A program made the translations under genes and the position numbers. 12,693 nt of DNA from DASQVO01 sp035640715 (lineage in GTDB: Bacteria > Actinomycetota > Actinomycetes > Streptosporangiales > Streptosporangiaceae), in NCBI GenBank assembly GCA_035640715.1, contig DASQVO010000021.1, forward strand, positions 1 through 12,693, given 5' to 3'. Below, piece after piece: positions 12,016 through 12,693 of the stretch (within the stretch, counting starts at the first letter, position 1; each line of letters starts with the position of its first letter). The notes under the pieces are model-generated. The model was not told the origin of the DNA. It did no database searches and saw nothing but the letters and a program-made list of their open reading frames with translations.

Positions 12016-12693
12016 GTGATTAGTGAGACAATTGACCCGCCTGACCGCGCGGGCATCGTGACGCGGGCCCTGCCGTACGGCGACCTGGATACGTCCCTGA
12101 CGGGCATCCTCTGCAAAGACGAGGCGCTGCCTGGCAAGCGCCCTGGCATCCTGGTTGTCCACGGCGGCGCCGGGCTCGATGAGCATGCCCGGGAGCAGGC
12201 CCGCCGCTATGCGGCGCTCGGATACGTCGTGCTCGCAGCTGACATGTTCGGCGATGGCGTCGCGGGTCACCGGGAGCGGATCATCGGCTGCCTCACCGCC
12301 ATGCGGGATGACCCTGCGGCCCTGGTCCGCCGGGGACAGGCCGGGCTGACGGCGCTCTCGGACTGCCCGGACACAGACGGGCGCCTGGCGGCCGTTGGCT
12401 TCTGCTTCGGCGGTATGGCCGTCCTCGCACTCGCCCGGTCGGGCGAACCGCTAGCGGGCGTGGCCAGCATCCACGGCAGCCTGGCGACCAGCAAGCCGGC
12501 CGAGCCGGGCTCGGTCCGCGCCAGGGTGCTCATCTGCCATGGCGCCCTGGACCCGCACGTCCCCCTCGGTGACGTCACCGCGTTCGCTCAGGAGATGGAC
12601 CGCGCTGGCGCCGACTGGCAGCTCATCATGTACGGCGGGGCGCAGCACGGCTTCACCCACAAGCACGCGTCACCAGGGGCCACGCCCGGCGTT
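12016..12693 (+). CDS. Dienelactone hydrolase-family alpha/beta hydrolase (3' end outside window)
   Basis: An open frame of 226 residues that runs off the right edge. The strand-turn GILVVHGGAGLDEHAREQARRYAALGYVV opens the alpha/beta-hydrolase core in two parts (44-57 and 58-72), with the DMFGDG motif at 76-81. The nucleophile elbow is GFCFGG with C130, and the other triad members are D179 (HGALDPHVP) and H211 (AQHGFTH). A Cys nucleophile is the hallmark of dienelactone hydrolases, which open lactone rings such as 4-carboxymethylenebut-2-en-4-olide in chloroaromatic breakdown; many paralogues have other ester or lactone substrates, so the substrate is open. The start is uncertain: GTG 12016 is the first start codon after an in-frame TGA at 11983 but lacks a clear ribosome site, and GTG 12058 is the alternative. 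Confidence 0.87.
   Translation, partial: MISETIDPPDRAGIVTRALPYGDLDTSLTGILCKDEALPGKRPGILVVHGGAGLDEHAREQARRYAALGYVVLAADMFGDGVAGHRERIIGCLTAMRDDPAALVRRGQAGLTALSDCPDTDGRLAAVGFCFGGMAVLALARSGEPLAGVASIHGSLATSKPAEPGSVRARVLICHGALDPHVPLGDVTAFAQEMDRAGADWQLIMYGGAQHGFTHKHASPGATPGV

Noticed and set aside
1..12693. CRISPR arrays, tRNA or rRNA genes, insertion sequences, toxin-antitoxin or restriction systems
   Set aside because: No regularly spaced repeats, cloverleaf-like sequence, transposase motifs or terminal repeats, and no proteins of such systems were seen on either strand.

Overview
The window reads as chromosomal DNA from a high-GC Gram-positive actinomycete (Actinomycetota). The signs are a strongly GC-rich composition, G/C-biased third codon positions, frequent GTG and TTG starts, GTGA stop/start overlaps, and a gene set typical of soil actinomycetes: an MpaB-type oxygenase, a NarL-type two-component pair, a DUF429 protein and a TraR/DksA-type zinc finger protein. 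I see no rRNA, tRNA, CRISPR array, insertion sequence, integrase or phage module. It looks like ordinary accessory and housekeeping chromosome, not a mobile island.

Layout. (1) 1-461 (+): a small stand-alone M41-like HEAGH metallopeptidase domain protein. It is convergent with a DksA/TraR-type C4 zinc finger protein (587-973, -), and a hairpin lies between them. (2) 1029-3391 (+): a two-gene operon with a 4-bp overlap, an MpaB/DUF2236 oxygenase followed by an ABC1/UbiB-type atypical kinase. (3) 3645-5286 (+): a TANGO2/NRDE-family protein, then 19 bp later an unusual fusion of a DUF952 domain and a cupin_5 (DUF985) domain. The fusion gene overlaps a SAM methyltransferase gene (5228-6091, -) tail to tail. 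(4) 6165-6296 (+): the orphan C-terminal end of a VOC/glyoxalase-type gene, apparently a remnant. (5) 6284-6745 (-): cyanase (cynS) with all three catalytic residues and a strikingly structured 5' leader. (6) 6960-8627 (-): a GalE-like NAD-dependent epimerase followed by a DUF429 protein. (7) 8835-9779 (-): a phosphoribulokinase, divergent from a NarL/LuxR response regulator and GAF-domain histidine kinase operon (9922-11798, +) that overlaps by 4 bp and ends in a terminator-like hairpin. (8) 11799-12693: an AT-rich promoter/operator patch, then a dienelactone hydrolase-family gene running off the right edge.

How the genes may work together. The best functional links are the oxygenase/UbiB pair (translational coupling), the TANGO2 and DUF952-cupin pair (close co-directional genes), and the kinase/regulator pair placed head to head with phosphoribulokinase, which makes phosphoribulokinase a candidate target of the two-component system. 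No RuBisCO gene is visible here, so the fate of ribulose-1,5-bisphosphate cannot be judged from the window. I did not find a clear new multi-gene defence or mobile system. The most unusual items are the DUF952-cupin fusion, the phosphoribulokinase/two-component arrangement, the cyanase leader, and the AT-rich inverted repeat in front of the hydrolase.
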